The notes: generated by a model not told the origin, from the sequence alone. Positions 53,473 through 63,170 are shown, counted from the first letter of the stretch. The stretch is 64,000 nt of DNA from Alphaproteobacteria bacterium (GCA_028285105.1 JANQQE010000021.1:372001-436000); one strand, 5' to 3'. Numbers and translations: made by a program.

Positions 53473-54093
53473 GTGAATGTGTACATCGATGACGTGGAAG
53501 CCAACATCCCGATCAATGCGGAACAAATGCTCGACGAGGTTCTGCAAGCCGCGAGGGAGCAGGTCAACGAAGCCGGTCGGATGATCGTCGGGCTTGTTTG
53601 CGACGGGATTCATGTTTCCGACGAGGAGTTGGCTACGACGCTTCAGAAACCGCAGTCGGAATTCAAGCGCGTCGATTTACATTCTGCCGATCCAGCCGAG
53701 CTTGTGCGCGAGGCCTTGGTGCAAGCCGAACAGTTGCTTGACGAAACCGCGCGCAGTGCCAAGGGTATTGTCGAACACCTCACTTGCGGAAATACGGCTG
53801 AGGCTATGCCGATTCTTTCGTCGTGCTGTCAGGCGTGGTTGGAGATTCATAGCGGCGTTGCCAATGCGATGAGCGCTTTGAAGATCGACCCTGAAACGGT
53901 GGACATCGATGGCAAACCGATTGTTAATGTGCTTGGCGAACCGATTCGCGTACTCAATGATATCAAGGAGGCTGTGACTGCGCGCGATTTTGTTTTGCTT
54001 TCCGATATTTTGAGCTACGAGTTTGAAGAAACGGTTGAGGCCTGGCGGAGTATTATTGAGGCGATTCGGGGGTATACCGAGTCCGATCAATAG
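53473..54093 (+). CDS. hypothetical soluble protein
   Basis: 206 aa from a GTG with GGAGG about 8 bases upstream. The N-terminus MNVYIDDVEANIPINAEQMLDEVL is followed by mostly helical sequence with acidic bias. A pair of cysteines (SSCCQAW) lies near 117. LSDILSYEFEETVEAWRSIIEAI closes the chain. There is no signal peptide. It sits directly after the PIG-L gene. I do not recognise a family; the helical segments (EEL, AEQLLDETARSA) might form a bundle. Confidence 0.65.
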   Translation: MNVYIDDVEANIPINAEQMLDEVLQAAREQVNEAGRMIVGLVCDGIHVSDEELATTLQKPQSEFKRVDLHSADPAELVREALVQAEQLLDETARSAKGIVEHLTCGNTAEAMPILSSCCQAWLEIHSGVANAMSALKIDPETVDIDGKPIVNVLGEPIRVLNDIKEAVTARDFVLLSDILSYEFEETVEAWRSIIEAIRGYTESDQ

Positions 54094-54109
54094 CTGACTG
54101 TTTCAGTCC

Positions 54110-54130
54110 CCCCACCCTGGAAGGGCGGGG
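54110..54130. repeat. GC-rich hairpin repeat, copy 3
   Basis: CCCC-A-CCCT and AGGG-C-GGGG form a stem with one central mismatch around GGA, between two convergent genes. Similar hairpins occur at 449 and 35320. It might assist termination but has no T-run immediately after. Confidence 0.45.
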
Positions 54131-54145
54131 CACCTTTCTCTTGTT

Positions 54146-56185
54146 TCAGCCTCTATTTTCAGTGTTTTCTGTTGATCCTGCCGATTCCAGCAGCAATTCT
54201 GCGATATCCTGTTGGTGTACCTTTTCGTTATCTTGAGCGGCTAACCCGTCGGTTAGCATTCGCATGCAGAATGGGCAGGCGCTGGCGATTTTGTCTGCGC
54301 CGGTTTCCGTTAGTTGACGGGTGCGAACGACGTTGACGCGTTCGTCGCCGTCCTCTTCCTCTTTGAAAAACTGCGCCCCGCCGGCACCACAACACATGCC
54401 ACGATCGCGCGTTTCGGTTGGCTCCAATACCTTTAAGCCGGGAATGCTTTTGAGTACCTCGCGCGGGGCGTCGTAGATTTCGTTGTAGCGACCGAGGTAA
54501 CACGAATCGTGATAGACGACGCTGGAGTTGATCGGTTGCGTTGGGGTAAGTAAGCCATCACGAATCAGTCGCGCGAGCAGGTCGGTGTGGTGGACGACTT
54601 CGTAGTGTCCCTCGAAGTCGGGGTATTCATTCTTAAACGTGTTGAAGCAGTGCGGGCAGATCGCGATGATCTTGCGTACGTTGTGGGCTGTTAGCACTTC
54701 GACATTGGATTGGGCGAGGATTTGGAACAGGAATTCGTTTCCCGCCCGACGGGCTGGGTCGCCGGTGCAGGTTTCTTCGCCACCAAGCACGGCGAATTCC
54801 AGGCCGGCTTGGGTGAGCAGTTGGGCGACGGCGCGGGCGGTTTTGCGGGCTTTTTCGTCGAATGCCGGTCCGCAGCCCACCCAAAGCAACCACTCGGCTT
54901 CTGGCTTATCATCGAAGCGCGGGACTTCAAGACCTTCCATCCATTCGGTGCGCTGCGCTGCGGGTAAGCCCCACGGATTGCCGCTGGTTTCGAGTCCGCG
55001 AAATGCTGTGGCGAGGTCTTGCGGGAACTCGCCTTTTTCTTGCACGAGGTAGCGGCGCAGGTCCACGAACTTATCGACGTAGCTGATCATCACCGGGCAT
55101 TCTTGTTCGCACGCGCGGCAGGTGGTGCATGCCCAAAGAACTTCGGGGTTGATAACAGCGCTCACCAGATCGATTGGTTCGTGTTGGCTTTTGTCTTTCT
55201 TGATGAACTCTTCCTGCCGCTCGTAGAGGTTGTCTCGCAGATCGACGCTGAACTGTTTGGGCGAAAGCATCTTGCCAGTGTTAGCCGCGGGGCAGAAATC
55301 GGTGCAGCGCCCACACTCGGTGCAGGTGTATAAGTCGAGTGTTGCCTTCCATCCGAGTTGGTCGATGCGTGCTACGCCGAGCGTTTCTTCGCGCTCGACC
55401 TTTCCCTCCAAATCTTCGATGGGCGCGAGCCGCCCCGGTGGATCGAGGCTGCGAAGGTAGACGTTGGGGATGGCAGTGATGATGTGGAAATGCTTGGAGT
55501 AGGGCAGAATATTCAAGAATACGAGCACGAGTACCGCATGCGTCCAGAAACCGGCATGGCGTATGGTATTGAGGATTGCGTCGGACAGATTCATCGGCGA
55601 CAGGACTGCCGCGACGATTGAACCCGCCGGTTCCCAGACATTGAAGTGCGATGTGCGTGGGGATTCCGCGGTTGAGTTGTGCCGCAGGATGTCGGCGGCA
55701 TCGTAAAAAATATCGGACACCATCATCGTCAAAATGATACCGAGGATGACAAGCGCTTCGGTGCTAAGCGTCATTCGTCCGAGTCTCTTGACGACGCGGT
55801 AGTAAACGAACACGCACGTTCCGAAAATGACCAATACCGCGAATACATCTTTAAGTAGCGAATAAAGATTGCCCAGCGGTTGACCCACGCCGAGAATCCA
55901 AAGGTCGAATTCCGGATCGAACCCGCGCCCCCAGAGAATCAGCGAACGCAGCAACAGCACACAAAACCCCGAGAAAATAAGCATGTGCGCCGCGCCGGCC
56001 AGTGGATAACGGCGCATCTTTTCCTGCGCGAAGGCGTATCGAAAGGTACCGGCAATGCGTTTGCCGATCTGGTCGAAGCGGTTCGGCCCACCGCCCACGG
56101 TCATCAGTCGCCAGCGACGGGATGCGGACCATGCGAAGATTCCAAACCCGAGCAGCAATACCAGCGACATGATCCAGGGATTCAA
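54146..56185 (-). CDS. HdrD/GlpC-like iron-sulfur oxidoreductase with membrane domain
   Basis: 679 aa from the TTG at 56185, chosen because GGAGG lies 9 bases upstream; an ATG at 56170 is an alternative. Five or six N-terminal helices resemble NarI-type cytochrome b domains (WIMSLVLLLGFG; LAGAAHMLIFSGF, whose His could bind heme). Two 4Fe-4S clusters follow (CTECGRCTDFCP and CTTCRACEQECP), then two cysteine-rich CCG domains (CPHCFNTF, YHDSCYLGRYN with MCCGAGGAQF, and CPFCMRML). This fused form resembles the membrane heterodisulfide reductase-like proteins. It probably passes electrons between a soluble donor and the quinone pool; partners are not encoded nearby. Confidence 0.88.
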   Translation of the reverse strand: MNPWIMSLVLLLGFGIFAWSASRRWRLMTVGGGPNRFDQIGKRIAGTFRYAFAQEKMRRYPLAGAAHMLIFSGFCVLLLRSLILWGRGFDPEFDLWILGVGQPLGNLYSLLKDVFAVLVIFGTCVFVYYRVVKRLGRMTLSTEALVILGIILTMMVSDIFYDAADILRHNSTAESPRTSHFNVWEPAGSIVAAVLSPMNLSDAILNTIRHAGFWTHAVLVLVFLNILPYSKHFHIITAIPNVYLRSLDPPGRLAPIEDLEGKVEREETLGVARIDQLGWKATLDLYTCTECGRCTDFCPAANTGKMLSPKQFSVDLRDNLYERQEEFIKKDKSQHEPIDLVSAVINPEVLWACTTCRACEQECPVMISYVDKFVDLRRYLVQEKGEFPQDLATAFRGLETSGNPWGLPAAQRTEWMEGLEVPRFDDKPEAEWLLWVGCGPAFDEKARKTARAVAQLLTQAGLEFAVLGGEETCTGDPARRAGNEFLFQILAQSNVEVLTAHNVRKIIAICPHCFNTFKNEYPDFEGHYEVVHHTDLLARLIRDGLLTPTQPINSSVVYHDSCYLGRYNEIYDAPREVLKSIPGLKVLEPTETRDRGMCCGAGGAQFFKEEEDGDERVNVVRTRQLTETGADKIASACPFCMRMLTDGLAAQDNEKVHQQDIAELLLESAGSTENTENRG

Positions 56186-56377
56186 AGGTGTGGGCCTCCG
56201 GTTGATTGGACATCTTCGAAGAGCGCGGAGATCTTAGTGACGATGCAGCGTCGACGGGCATCGTTCGCGCCAAGCTGTTTGCATGATAACGCAACTGCCG
56301 CGCGATGGGCAGGAGGGGATTTTGCAGGCGCATACCGGTGCGGGCAACGAGTTAGCGATGGTTCTGATGAGGTGGGG

Positions 56378-56452
56378 CTAAACGCCCGTCACCGAGAACA
56401 ATCCCGCGAAGAATGCGGCTAATATCGCAAAGAGAATCGAAAATAGTGTCAT
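56378..56452 (-). CDS. possible 24-residue membrane peptide
   Basis: From the ATG at 56452 the frame encodes MTLFSILFAILAAFFAGLFS plus four residues and a stop: a single membrane span and little else. GGAG lies about 11 bases upstream, a long but usable spacing. It is about 190 bp upstream of the iron-sulfur oxidoreductase gene on the same strand. Small single-span proteins often accompany respiratory complexes or act as toxins. It could also be chance. Confidence 0.3.
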   Translation of the reverse strand: MTLFSILFAILAAFFAGLFSVTGV

Positions 56453-56669
56453 AGGTTTCGGATGCTCCGTTTCTTGGGTTGGACAGTATGGTTCAAATCG
56501 GCCAACCATTGGGATTTTCGGTAGCGATTTCGGAATCTCGAAGCCACACCAATCGGCTGGGAATGGGGACAAAGTGGCAGGTCTGGTTCTCTTGACGTTC
56601 TTGAGGCGGTTGGATAGGGTTTCACATCCTTCGAGCGGGCGGTTTTTTGCTCGCGTGAGGTGCTATTTC

Positions 56670-56742
56670 GGCCCCTTCGTCTAGAGGCCTAGGACACCGG
56701 CTTTTCATGCCGGCAACACGGGTTCGACTCCCGTAGGGGTCA
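56670..56742 (+). tRNA. tRNA-Glu (UUC)
   Basis: The acceptor arms GGCCCCT and AGGGGTC pair (one G-U), followed by discriminator A. The anticodon stem CCGGC/GCCGG carries loop TTTTCAT with anticodon TTC. The T-arm ACGGGTTCGACTCCCGT is intact. CCA is not encoded. 73 nt, with a terminator at 56800. Confidence 0.97.
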
Positions 56743-56799
56743 TTTTAGTTGCATGAAAGCCACACCCTCCGGTGTATGCGTTGGGGTTGTGGAACGAAT

Positions 56800-56828
56800 G
56801 GAGCCTTGCTTGGTGAGGCTCCTTTTTT
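56800..56828 (+). terminator. terminator after tRNA-Glu
   Basis: GGAGCCT and AGGCTCC (7 bp) flank a 9-base loop, followed by six T residues. It ends the tRNA transcript and lies between it and polX, indicating separate transcription. Confidence 0.85.
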
Positions 56829-56877
56829 CATTTGTGCCAGCCCGTTTGGGTTGGCTGCTGTAGGAGGAGTCGCCCCG

Positions 56878-58599
56878 ATGGTCAAAGAGCTCGCCGGTGC
56901 ATTTGAGCGCATCGCCGATCTGCTCGAGATTTCGGGGAGCGATGCCTTCCGCAGCAATTCATATCGGCGCGTCTCGCGCATCCTGAAGAATCTTACCGAC
57001 GACATCGCCGCACTTAAAGAAGCCAACGTCATCGCCGAGATTCCCGGAATCGGAAAGAGTACGGCTGCCAAGATTGAGGAGTACCTCGATTCCGGCAAGA
57101 TCAAGATGCTTGAGGATTTGAAAAAGAAGTTGCCTTCCGGTTTGCCGGAACTTTTGCGCATCCCGGGACTGGGACCGAAAAAGATCGCGCTTTTCTATCG
57201 CCAACTCGACATTAAGAACCTCGATGACCTGGAAGCAGCCATCGAAGATGGATCGCTTGCGAAACTCGACGGAATGGGGGCAAAGAGCGTTCAAAAGATC
57301 GCGGATGGGATCGCGTTTCTCAAGACGTCGGCAGGTCGCACGCCGTTCGGGTTGGCGCTACCGATCGCTGAGGAATTGACTGCGTATTTGCGTGAGTTCG
57401 ACTCGATCGAACAGTTGGAAATCGCAGGTTCCCTGCGTCGTGGTTGTGAGACAATCGGTGACATCGATCTGCTCTGCGCTCATGAAAACGGCGAAAAGCT
57501 CGTCCGACACTTTGTCGGACACCCGTCAGTCACGCGTGTTTTGGCATCTGGTAAAACGAAAGGCTCGATCACCCTTCCGATTCGCGATGGGCGCGAGATT
57601 CAGGTCGATCTGCGGGTGGTGCCGGCTGAGTCGTTCGGGGCTGCATTGCAATACTTTACCGGCTCGCTCGATCATAATGTTCACTTGCGCGGGCTGGCGC
57701 AGAAGAAGAATTTGAAGCTGAACGAATGGGGTCTGTTTTCGGGCGACGAATCTATCGCAGGTGCGGACGAATCAAGTATTTATGACAAGTTGGGCGTCGC
57801 GTACGTTCCGCCGGAACTTCGGGAAGACCGCGGTGAGTTCAAGCCCGACCTAAACGTCGATGAATTGATTGAAATCGACGACCTGCGTGGCGATCTGCAC
57901 ATGCACACCACCGCATCGGACGGTAAGCACTCCATCGCAGAGATGGCCGCCTCGGCAAAGGAACTCGGTTACGAATACATCGCCATCAGCGATCACAGCC
58001 AAAGCAGCGCCATCGCCAACGGTCTTACGGTCGAGCGCATGTGGGAACACATTGAAGCGATCCGCGATGCGGACAAGAACATCGATGGCATCAAAATCTT
58101 CGCGGCGTGCGAGTGTGACATCCTGGCTGACGCGACGCTTGACTATCCTGATGACGTGTTATCCGCCTGCGATTTGGTTGTGGCCAGCGTTCACTTCGCG
58201 ATGACACGCAAGAAGCCGAGCCCGACCAAGCGCACAATTGCTGCGATCGAGAATCCATACGTCACCATCATCGGACACCCGACGGGACGATTGATTCACA
58301 AACGCCCGCCGATGGATATCGACATTCCGGCGATCATCGATGCCGCCTCCAAGAACAATACAGTGCTGGAAGTCAATTCTTCCTGGCAGCGTATGGATTT
58401 GAAAGACTCGCACGTCAGGATGGCGGTCGATGCCGGCGTTAAGATTGCGATCGATACGGATGCCCACAGCACGGATGACCTTTCGCGTATGCACTATGGG
58501 GTCCGGACTGCCCGACGCGGTTTCGTCCGAAAACAAGACGTGATCAACACCCTGCCGCTCGCCAAACTCAAGCAATGGCTCGAAGAAACCCGGGGCTGA
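56878..58599 (+). CDS. polX: PolX-family DNA polymerase / PHP exonuclease
   Basis: 573 aa from the ATG at 56878, with TAGGAGGAG upstream; the longer frame from 56749 crosses the terminator and is rejected. The N-terminal helix-hairpin-helix domain has IPGIGKSTAAKIEEYL and IPGLGPKKIALFY. The nucleotidyltransferase domain shows GSLRRGCETIGDIDLL with the catalytic Asp pair and IQVDLRVV with the third. The C-terminal PHP domain (from about 370) has DLHMHTTASDGK, AISDHSQ, EVNSSWQRMDL and IDTDAHST. Bacterial PolX fills short gaps in base-excision repair and has Mn-dependent 3'-5' exonuclease activity from PHP. Confidence 0.95.
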   Translation: MVKELAGAFERIADLLEISGSDAFRSNSYRRVSRILKNLTDDIAALKEANVIAEIPGIGKSTAAKIEEYLDSGKIKMLEDLKKKLPSGLPELLRIPGLGPKKIALFYRQLDIKNLDDLEAAIEDGSLAKLDGMGAKSVQKIADGIAFLKTSAGRTPFGLALPIAEELTAYLREFDSIEQLEIAGSLRRGCETIGDIDLLCAHENGEKLVRHFVGHPSVTRVLASGKTKGSITLPIRDGREIQVDLRVVPAESFGAALQYFTGSLDHNVHLRGLAQKKNLKLNEWGLFSGDESIAGADESSIYDKLGVAYVPPELREDRGEFKPDLNVDELIEIDDLRGDLHMHTTASDGKHSIAEMAASAKELGYEYIAISDHSQSSAIANGLTVERMWEHIEAIRDADKNIDGIKIFAACECDILADATLDYPDDVLSACDLVVASVHFAMTRKKPSPTKRTIAAIENPYVTIIGHPTGRLIHKRPPMDIDIPAIIDAASKNNTVLEVNSSWQRMDLKDSHVRMAVDAGVKIAIDTDAHSTDDLSRMHYGVRTARRGFVRKQDVINTLPLAKLKQWLEETRG

Positions 58600-58939
58600 T
58601 GGCATGGCAACGAACTTGTCATTGCGTATTGTGAATCGCCAACCCTTTGCTCGACGCCCTGAATCCTTCGCCTTATCGGAGCCCTTCGATGCAAATGGGG
58701 TAGACGCATCACGAATGATGGGCCACCATACGCCCCTGTTCGTTTCACCGCGACAGGTTTGACGGTTTAGGAAACGATTTCGTCGCCCAAAATTGGCCGA
58801 TGACTTCGATGGACAAATCACGACGGGTTGTCTGTTTCAGACCTGACCAACTTCAGACTGCAATTTGCATCTTCGGTTGGTGGCACCTTGCCAGAGGTCT
58901 GCAACCACGTCGCAATCGCTTCGTCTATCGAGGATCGTC
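58600..58939. other. intergenic region upstream of the antiporter gene
   Basis: 340 bp between polX and the next gene on the same strand. No gene or hairpin terminator is supported. It probably contains the antiporter promoter. Confidence 0.35.
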
Positions 58940-60535
58940 ATGAGTACGGGAATGAGTCTGAACGTGCCGGTATCGCCATCGCATCATGGGCCGACCCGCT
59001 TGGGGTTGCTCGACTGGATCGCCATCGCGGCGGCTGTCTTGATCCTCGGCTTTTTAATTTATCATTATGTCACGCCACACCATGAAACGGCGGCACCGAC
59101 CCATCATACGACTCCGCTGACGCATCCGGACGGACACGGCGATGCCCATGCCAAACCGCATGGGCCACCCGACGGATATTCGCTTCCGCCGATTTGGGCA
59201 TGCGCGCCATTTGTCGCGATTCTGCTTTGCATTGCCGTGCTACCGTTGATTCCAGCGACGGAGCATTGGTGGGAGAGCAATAAGAACCGACTTGGGGTTT
59301 CGTTGGTGTTAGCCGCTTTGACGCTACTTTACTATGGCTTCGTTCACCCGATGACATACAACCACGCCACAATGCACACGTATACGGGCGTGAAGAGTGT
59401 CATCCACATCCTCGAACATGCGGTGCTGATTGAATACATCCCGTTTATCGTTCTGCTGTTCAGCCTGTATGTGATTAGTGGTGGGATTTCACTCAAGGGC
59501 GATTTGCCTGCACATCCGGCCACCAATGCTGCGTTTCTCGGGGTCGGTGGATTGCTGGCCAGCTTCATCGGTACGACCGGCGCAAGCATGCTGCTGATTC
59601 GCCCGCTGCTTCAAACGAATTCGGAGCGACGGTACACGCGCCATACGGTGATCTTTTTTATCTTCCTGGTCAGTAACTGCGGTGGTTTGCTGTTGCCGAT
59701 TGGCGACCCGCCACTGTTTCTCGGATATCTGCGCGGCGTCGATTTCTTCTGGACGCTGGGAATGTTCATGCCTTGGCTTTTCGTCAGTGTCTTGATTCTG
59801 GGAGTGTATATCGTTTGGGACGTGCTCGCGTACAAGAAAGAGAAGCCGGCAGACATTCGCAAAGACGATACCCGGGTCACGAAACTTCGACTGGCCGGAA
59901 AGGTCAACTTCTTGTACCTGCTGGGAATCGTCGCTTGCGTCGCATTCATCGATCCGTCGAAAGAGTTTTTGGGACTTGGATTCCAACCGTTCCCGTTCAT
60001 GCGCGAGTTGTGCATGATGGCGCTGGTTGGCTTGTCGCTGTTTTCGACGAACAAGCAAATCTACAAGGACAACCAGTTTAACTACCACGCCATTCTGGAA
60101 GTGGCGGCGCTGTTTATCGGTATCTTCATCTGCATGCAAGTGCCGATCGAAATTCTCAATGCCAAGGGTGCCGAACTTGGATTAAGCAAGCCGTGGCACT
60201 TCTTTTGGACTACGGGCGGGTTGTCGGCATTCCTCGATAATGCCCCGACGTATGTGGTGTTCTTCGAGACGGCGAAGGTTCTGCCCGCCGGTGGCGCGGA
60301 AGTCGTTAATCTTGGCGGAACGGCTACCATTGCCGAGCCGCTGCTGGTGGCGATCTCGCTGGGGGCGGTGTTCATGGGAGCATTGACGTATATCGGCAAT
60401 GGCCCGAACTTCATGGTCAAGAGTATCGCCGAACAGGGCGGTGTGAAGATGCCGTCGTTTTTCGGCTACATGAAGTACAGCTTTGGCGTTCTTGTTCCGA
60501 TCTTCGTGGTTGTGATGTTTTTGTTCTTGCTGTAG
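58940..60535 (+). CDS. sodium/proton antiporter-type carrier (NhaD/CitM-like)
   Basis: 531 aa from the ATG at 58940, with GAGGA 5 bases upstream. About 12-13 membrane helices. Between helix 1 (LDWIAIAAAVLILGFLIYHY) and helix 2 lies a very His-rich loop (HHETAAPTHHTTPLTHPDGH and beyond, over ten His). Ion-transporter superfamily features follow: HILEHAVLIEYIPFIVLLF, GTTGASMLLIRPLL, NCGGLLLPIGDPPLFLGYL and the late GGLSAFLDNAPTYVVFFE, with conserved acidic and Asn/Pro residues inside helices. I infer cation-proton exchange. The His-rich loop may sense metal or pH. Confidence 0.85.
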   Translation: MSTGMSLNVPVSPSHHGPTRLGLLDWIAIAAAVLILGFLIYHYVTPHHETAAPTHHTTPLTHPDGHGDAHAKPHGPPDGYSLPPIWACAPFVAILLCIAVLPLIPATEHWWESNKNRLGVSLVLAALTLLYYGFVHPMTYNHATMHTYTGVKSVIHILEHAVLIEYIPFIVLLFSLYVISGGISLKGDLPAHPATNAAFLGVGGLLASFIGTTGASMLLIRPLLQTNSERRYTRHTVIFFIFLVSNCGGLLLPIGDPPLFLGYLRGVDFFWTLGMFMPWLFVSVLILGVYIVWDVLAYKKEKPADIRKDDTRVTKLRLAGKVNFLYLLGIVACVAFIDPSKEFLGLGFQPFPFMRELCMMALVGLSLFSTNKQIYKDNQFNYHAILEVAALFIGIFICMQVPIEILNAKGAELGLSKPWHFFWTTGGLSAFLDNAPTYVVFFETAKVLPAGGAEVVNLGGTATIAEPLLVAISLGAVFMGALTYIGNGPNFMVKSIAEQGGVKMPSFFGYMKYSFGVLVPIFVVVMFLFLL

Positions 60536-60561
60536 ACGGCTACGATTGCTATTGAAAACTT

Positions 60562-60604
60562 AAGCCCGCGACGCCTGATTTATTGATCCAAGTGTCGCGG
60601 GCTT
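60562..60604 (+). terminator. hairpin after the antiporter gene
   Basis: AAGCCCGCGAC and GTCGCGGGCTT form an 11-bp perfect stem with a 21-base loop, 26 bp after the stop. The 3' flank (CTCTAC) is only moderately T-rich. The stem core equals that of the Tad terminator at 48511. Confidence 0.7.
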
Positions 60605-60643
60605 CTCTACGCGCGGATCGTACGTGTTGCTATCATCCCCCTC

Positions 60644-61372
60644 ATGGCCCTTATCAAAGACGACGCGGTGATCTTGCGTCGCCTGGACTATTCTGAATCA
60701 TCGCAAGTCTTGGCAGTGCTGACGCGCGCCCACGGTAAGGTGCGTTTGATTGCAAAAGGCATCAAGCGATCGACGAAATCCAAATTCGCGGCAGGCATCG
60801 ATCTGTTGGATATCGGACATTTGACGTTCTCGGCCCGCAGCGTTCGACAGGAGGCATTGGCGACGCTAACGGAGTGGGTGCAGTCGCACGCTGGGGCTGC
60901 GCTGCGGGAAAGTCTGGATCGGTTGCTGGCGGCCCAGTATGCGGCATTCGCGGCGGCTGAGCTGACGGAAGACTGGGACCCACATCCGAAGCTGTACGAC
61001 GGTATGTGTGACACGCTGCGAATGCTGGCTGACGGTGGGCGTCCGGTAAGCACATTGCTTGTGTTTCAACACTGTTTGCTGCACGAAATCGGATCGTTTC
61101 CGATTCTGGACCACTGCGTCGGCTGCCAGCGGGCTATCCATTCCGATGGCGACCTCTATTTCTCATCGCTGGACGGCGGGGCGCTGTGTCGCGACTGCGA
61201 AAGCGCCCGGTCCGAAAAGTATGCTGTCAATCGAGCAACGCTCGCATTGATGAATGAGCCGGAAGGCGATGGGGGTTCGGCGATGGCGGCATTCAACGTC
61301 TTTGACTATCACCTCTCGCATTTAATGGGGAAGCCCAACCCGCTACTTCGCATGTTGAAGTCTGCGCTCTAA
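60644..61372 (+). CDS. recO: DNA repair protein RecO
   Basis: 242 aa, usual length. The N-terminal OB fold has AVILRRLDYSESSQVLAVLT and KVRLIAKGIKRSTKSKF. The helical C-terminal domain holds a zinc-finger: DHCVGCQ and ALCRDCE give the two CxxC pairs, with FHP-like YFSSLDGG between them. RecO mediates RecA loading onto SSB-coated DNA with RecR in the RecFOR pathway. It follows the antiporter terminator by 39 bp and stands alone. Confidence 0.95.
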   Translation: MALIKDDAVILRRLDYSESSQVLAVLTRAHGKVRLIAKGIKRSTKSKFAAGIDLLDIGHLTFSARSVRQEALATLTEWVQSHAGAALRESLDRLLAAQYAAFAAAELTEDWDPHPKLYDGMCDTLRMLADGGRPVSTLLVFQHCLLHEIGSFPILDHCVGCQRAIHSDGDLYFSSLDGGALCRDCESARSEKYAVNRATLALMNEPEGDGGSAMAAFNVFDYHLSHLMGKPNPLLRMLKSAL

Positions 61373-61671
61373 AGTCTACGCACATGGCGTTCGTTTTCGG
61401 ACGATCGCTGCCTGCCTACATTAAATTCAAGACTCCGGTTGCTATCCAACATACGTCCGGGTACTGCCACTAACAACTTCCGCCCCGCATCGGGGGAGAT
61501 TCCGGACGTTGCGCAGAGTTCGTTACGACCGAGAATGTCGCGCGATAGTGCCACGTCATGTCATCAATGAAATTCTTTTGCAAATCGTTTGCGTCCCATT
61601 TTTTTATATTTGAGCTTGCGACTGTCCACTGGTTTCTGGCTACGAGCCTCTTTTTGGGAAAGGTCGCAACG

Positions 61672-63114
61672 ATGGGTCTAACAGCAACAAATCTCAACAC
61701 ATTGCAATTGCTCAATATTGTCAACAAGACATCGACAGCACAAAGCAAAGCACTCACGCAACTCTCAACCGGTTTCAAAATCAACAAAGCTGCCGACGAT
61801 CCTGCCGGACTCATCGCCGTCGAAAACTTCAATGCAGAACTCACCGCGGCCAACGCTGCGCTCGAAAATAACCAACGCTCAAACGCCATGCTTTCTACCG
61901 CTGAGAGTGGACTCTCGGAAATCTCCAGCCTGTTGTTGGATGTCGAGAAACTCGCGGTAGCATCCGTCAATGACGCATCGCTCTCCAGTGCCGAACGTGC
62001 GGCCAACCAGGCACAGATCGATGCGGCGCTCGCTTCAATCGACCGGATCGCCAACACGACAACATTCAATGGCAAGAGTTTGCTCAACGGTTCGCAGTCG
62101 ATCGACGTGACAGGCGTGGCTGCCAATACAGTCGAAAACCTTCAAGTCTACTCGCGCGGTTCCAGCGACAACGACGTCGATGTCGTCGCAACAGTTGACA
62201 CAGCCGCGGCGGAGGCTAAAGCCACAATCACGCTCGCATCCGGTGCCAAAACAACCGACGCCGAAACTGTTATCGAAATCCAGGGCACACTTGGAACAGC
62301 TACCGTAACTGTTCAGCAAAACGCCATCGACAACGATATTCGCGATGCCATCAACAGCGTCACCGACATCACGGGGGTGCAAGCCGCCACGGTCGGAAAT
62401 GACGTCGTACTCAGTTCGGGCGATGGAACTAACCTCGCCACGGGAAGCGAAGAATTCGTATCGCTGAACGTGATCTCCGGCGGAACCATGAGTTCGGGTG
62501 GCAACATCATTGACCTGGATCGGCAGGAAGGTGTCGATGCGGTGGTCGAAGTGAACGGTCGATTGATCACAGCCGACGGCGGGCTGGTGTCATACAACGA
62601 AGGCGGTTACAGCCTCGCATTCAACCTCGGTACATCACTGGATGCTGTCGGTAACACCGAAACATTCACCATTGAAGCTTCGGGCGGTATGACATTCCAG
62701 TTGGGTTCCGAATCGAACACCCGCTCGACGCTCGGTATCGACGCAGTCACTTCGAGTCGTCTCGGTGAAGGCGGTACCAATGGCACATCGCTGGCGCAGA
62801 TTCGATCGGGCGGGTCGGCTGACCTGAATTCCAAGAGTGCGAACACATTGCAAGCCATCCGCGGCGCCATCTCGCAAGTTGCTTCGATCAAGGGTCGCAT
62901 TGGTGGATTCCAGAAGTTCCAGGTCGAAACATCGATCAATGCGTTGACCCAACGCACCGAGGCATTGACCGCAGCCCGTAGTGCGATCGCTGACACCGAC
63001 TTCGCAGAAGCTTCGGCTGAGTTGAATCGCCAGAGCGTGCTGTTGAATTCGGGTATCTCGCTTCTGGGCCTGGCCAACCAGCAGGCGAGTCAGATCCTCT
63101 CGCTTCTCGGATAA
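61672..63114 (+). CDS. fliC: flagellin
   Basis: 480 aa from the ATG at 61672, with AAAGG about 9 bases upstream; a longer frame from 61558 adds a non-flagellin stretch. The N-terminal D0/D1 helices (LNTLQLLNIVNKTSTAQSKA, TQLSTGFKINKAADDPAGLIA) and the C-terminal ones (LTQRTEALTAARSAIADTDF, QSVLLNSGISLLGLANQQASQ, in parts) match flagellins. The variable middle carries a flagellin-hook IN-type repeat (DNDIRDAINSVTDITGVQA) and a threonine/serine-rich surface region. The very last residues ILSLLG are typical. No chaperone or other flagellar gene is adjacent. The 299-bp gap upstream shows no clear sigma-28 promoter. Confidence 0.95.
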   Translation: MGLTATNLNTLQLLNIVNKTSTAQSKALTQLSTGFKINKAADDPAGLIAVENFNAELTAANAALENNQRSNAMLSTAESGLSEISSLLLDVEKLAVASVNDASLSSAERAANQAQIDAALASIDRIANTTTFNGKSLLNGSQSIDVTGVAANTVENLQVYSRGSSDNDVDVVATVDTAAAEAKATITLASGAKTTDAETVIEIQGTLGTATVTVQQNAIDNDIRDAINSVTDITGVQAATVGNDVVLSSGDGTNLATGSEEFVSLNVISGGTMSSGGNIIDLDRQEGVDAVVEVNGRLITADGGLVSYNEGGYSLAFNLGTSLDAVGNTETFTIEASGGMTFQLGSESNTRSTLGIDAVTSSRLGEGGTNGTSLAQIRSGGSADLNSKSANTLQAIRGAISQVASIKGRIGGFQKFQVETSINALTQRTEALTAARSAIADTDFAEASAELNRQSVLLNSGISLLGLANQQASQILSLLG

Positions 63115-63170
63115 TCATAGTTGAAAAGCCGATGGGCCCAACGCTGAAAGGGCTTGAGGCAGACATTACA

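Noticed and set aside
56749..56877. N-terminal extension of the PolX frame
   Set aside because: It begins just after tRNA-Glu and runs through the tRNA terminator; the ATG at 56878 has a strong Shine-Dalgarno and normal PolX length.
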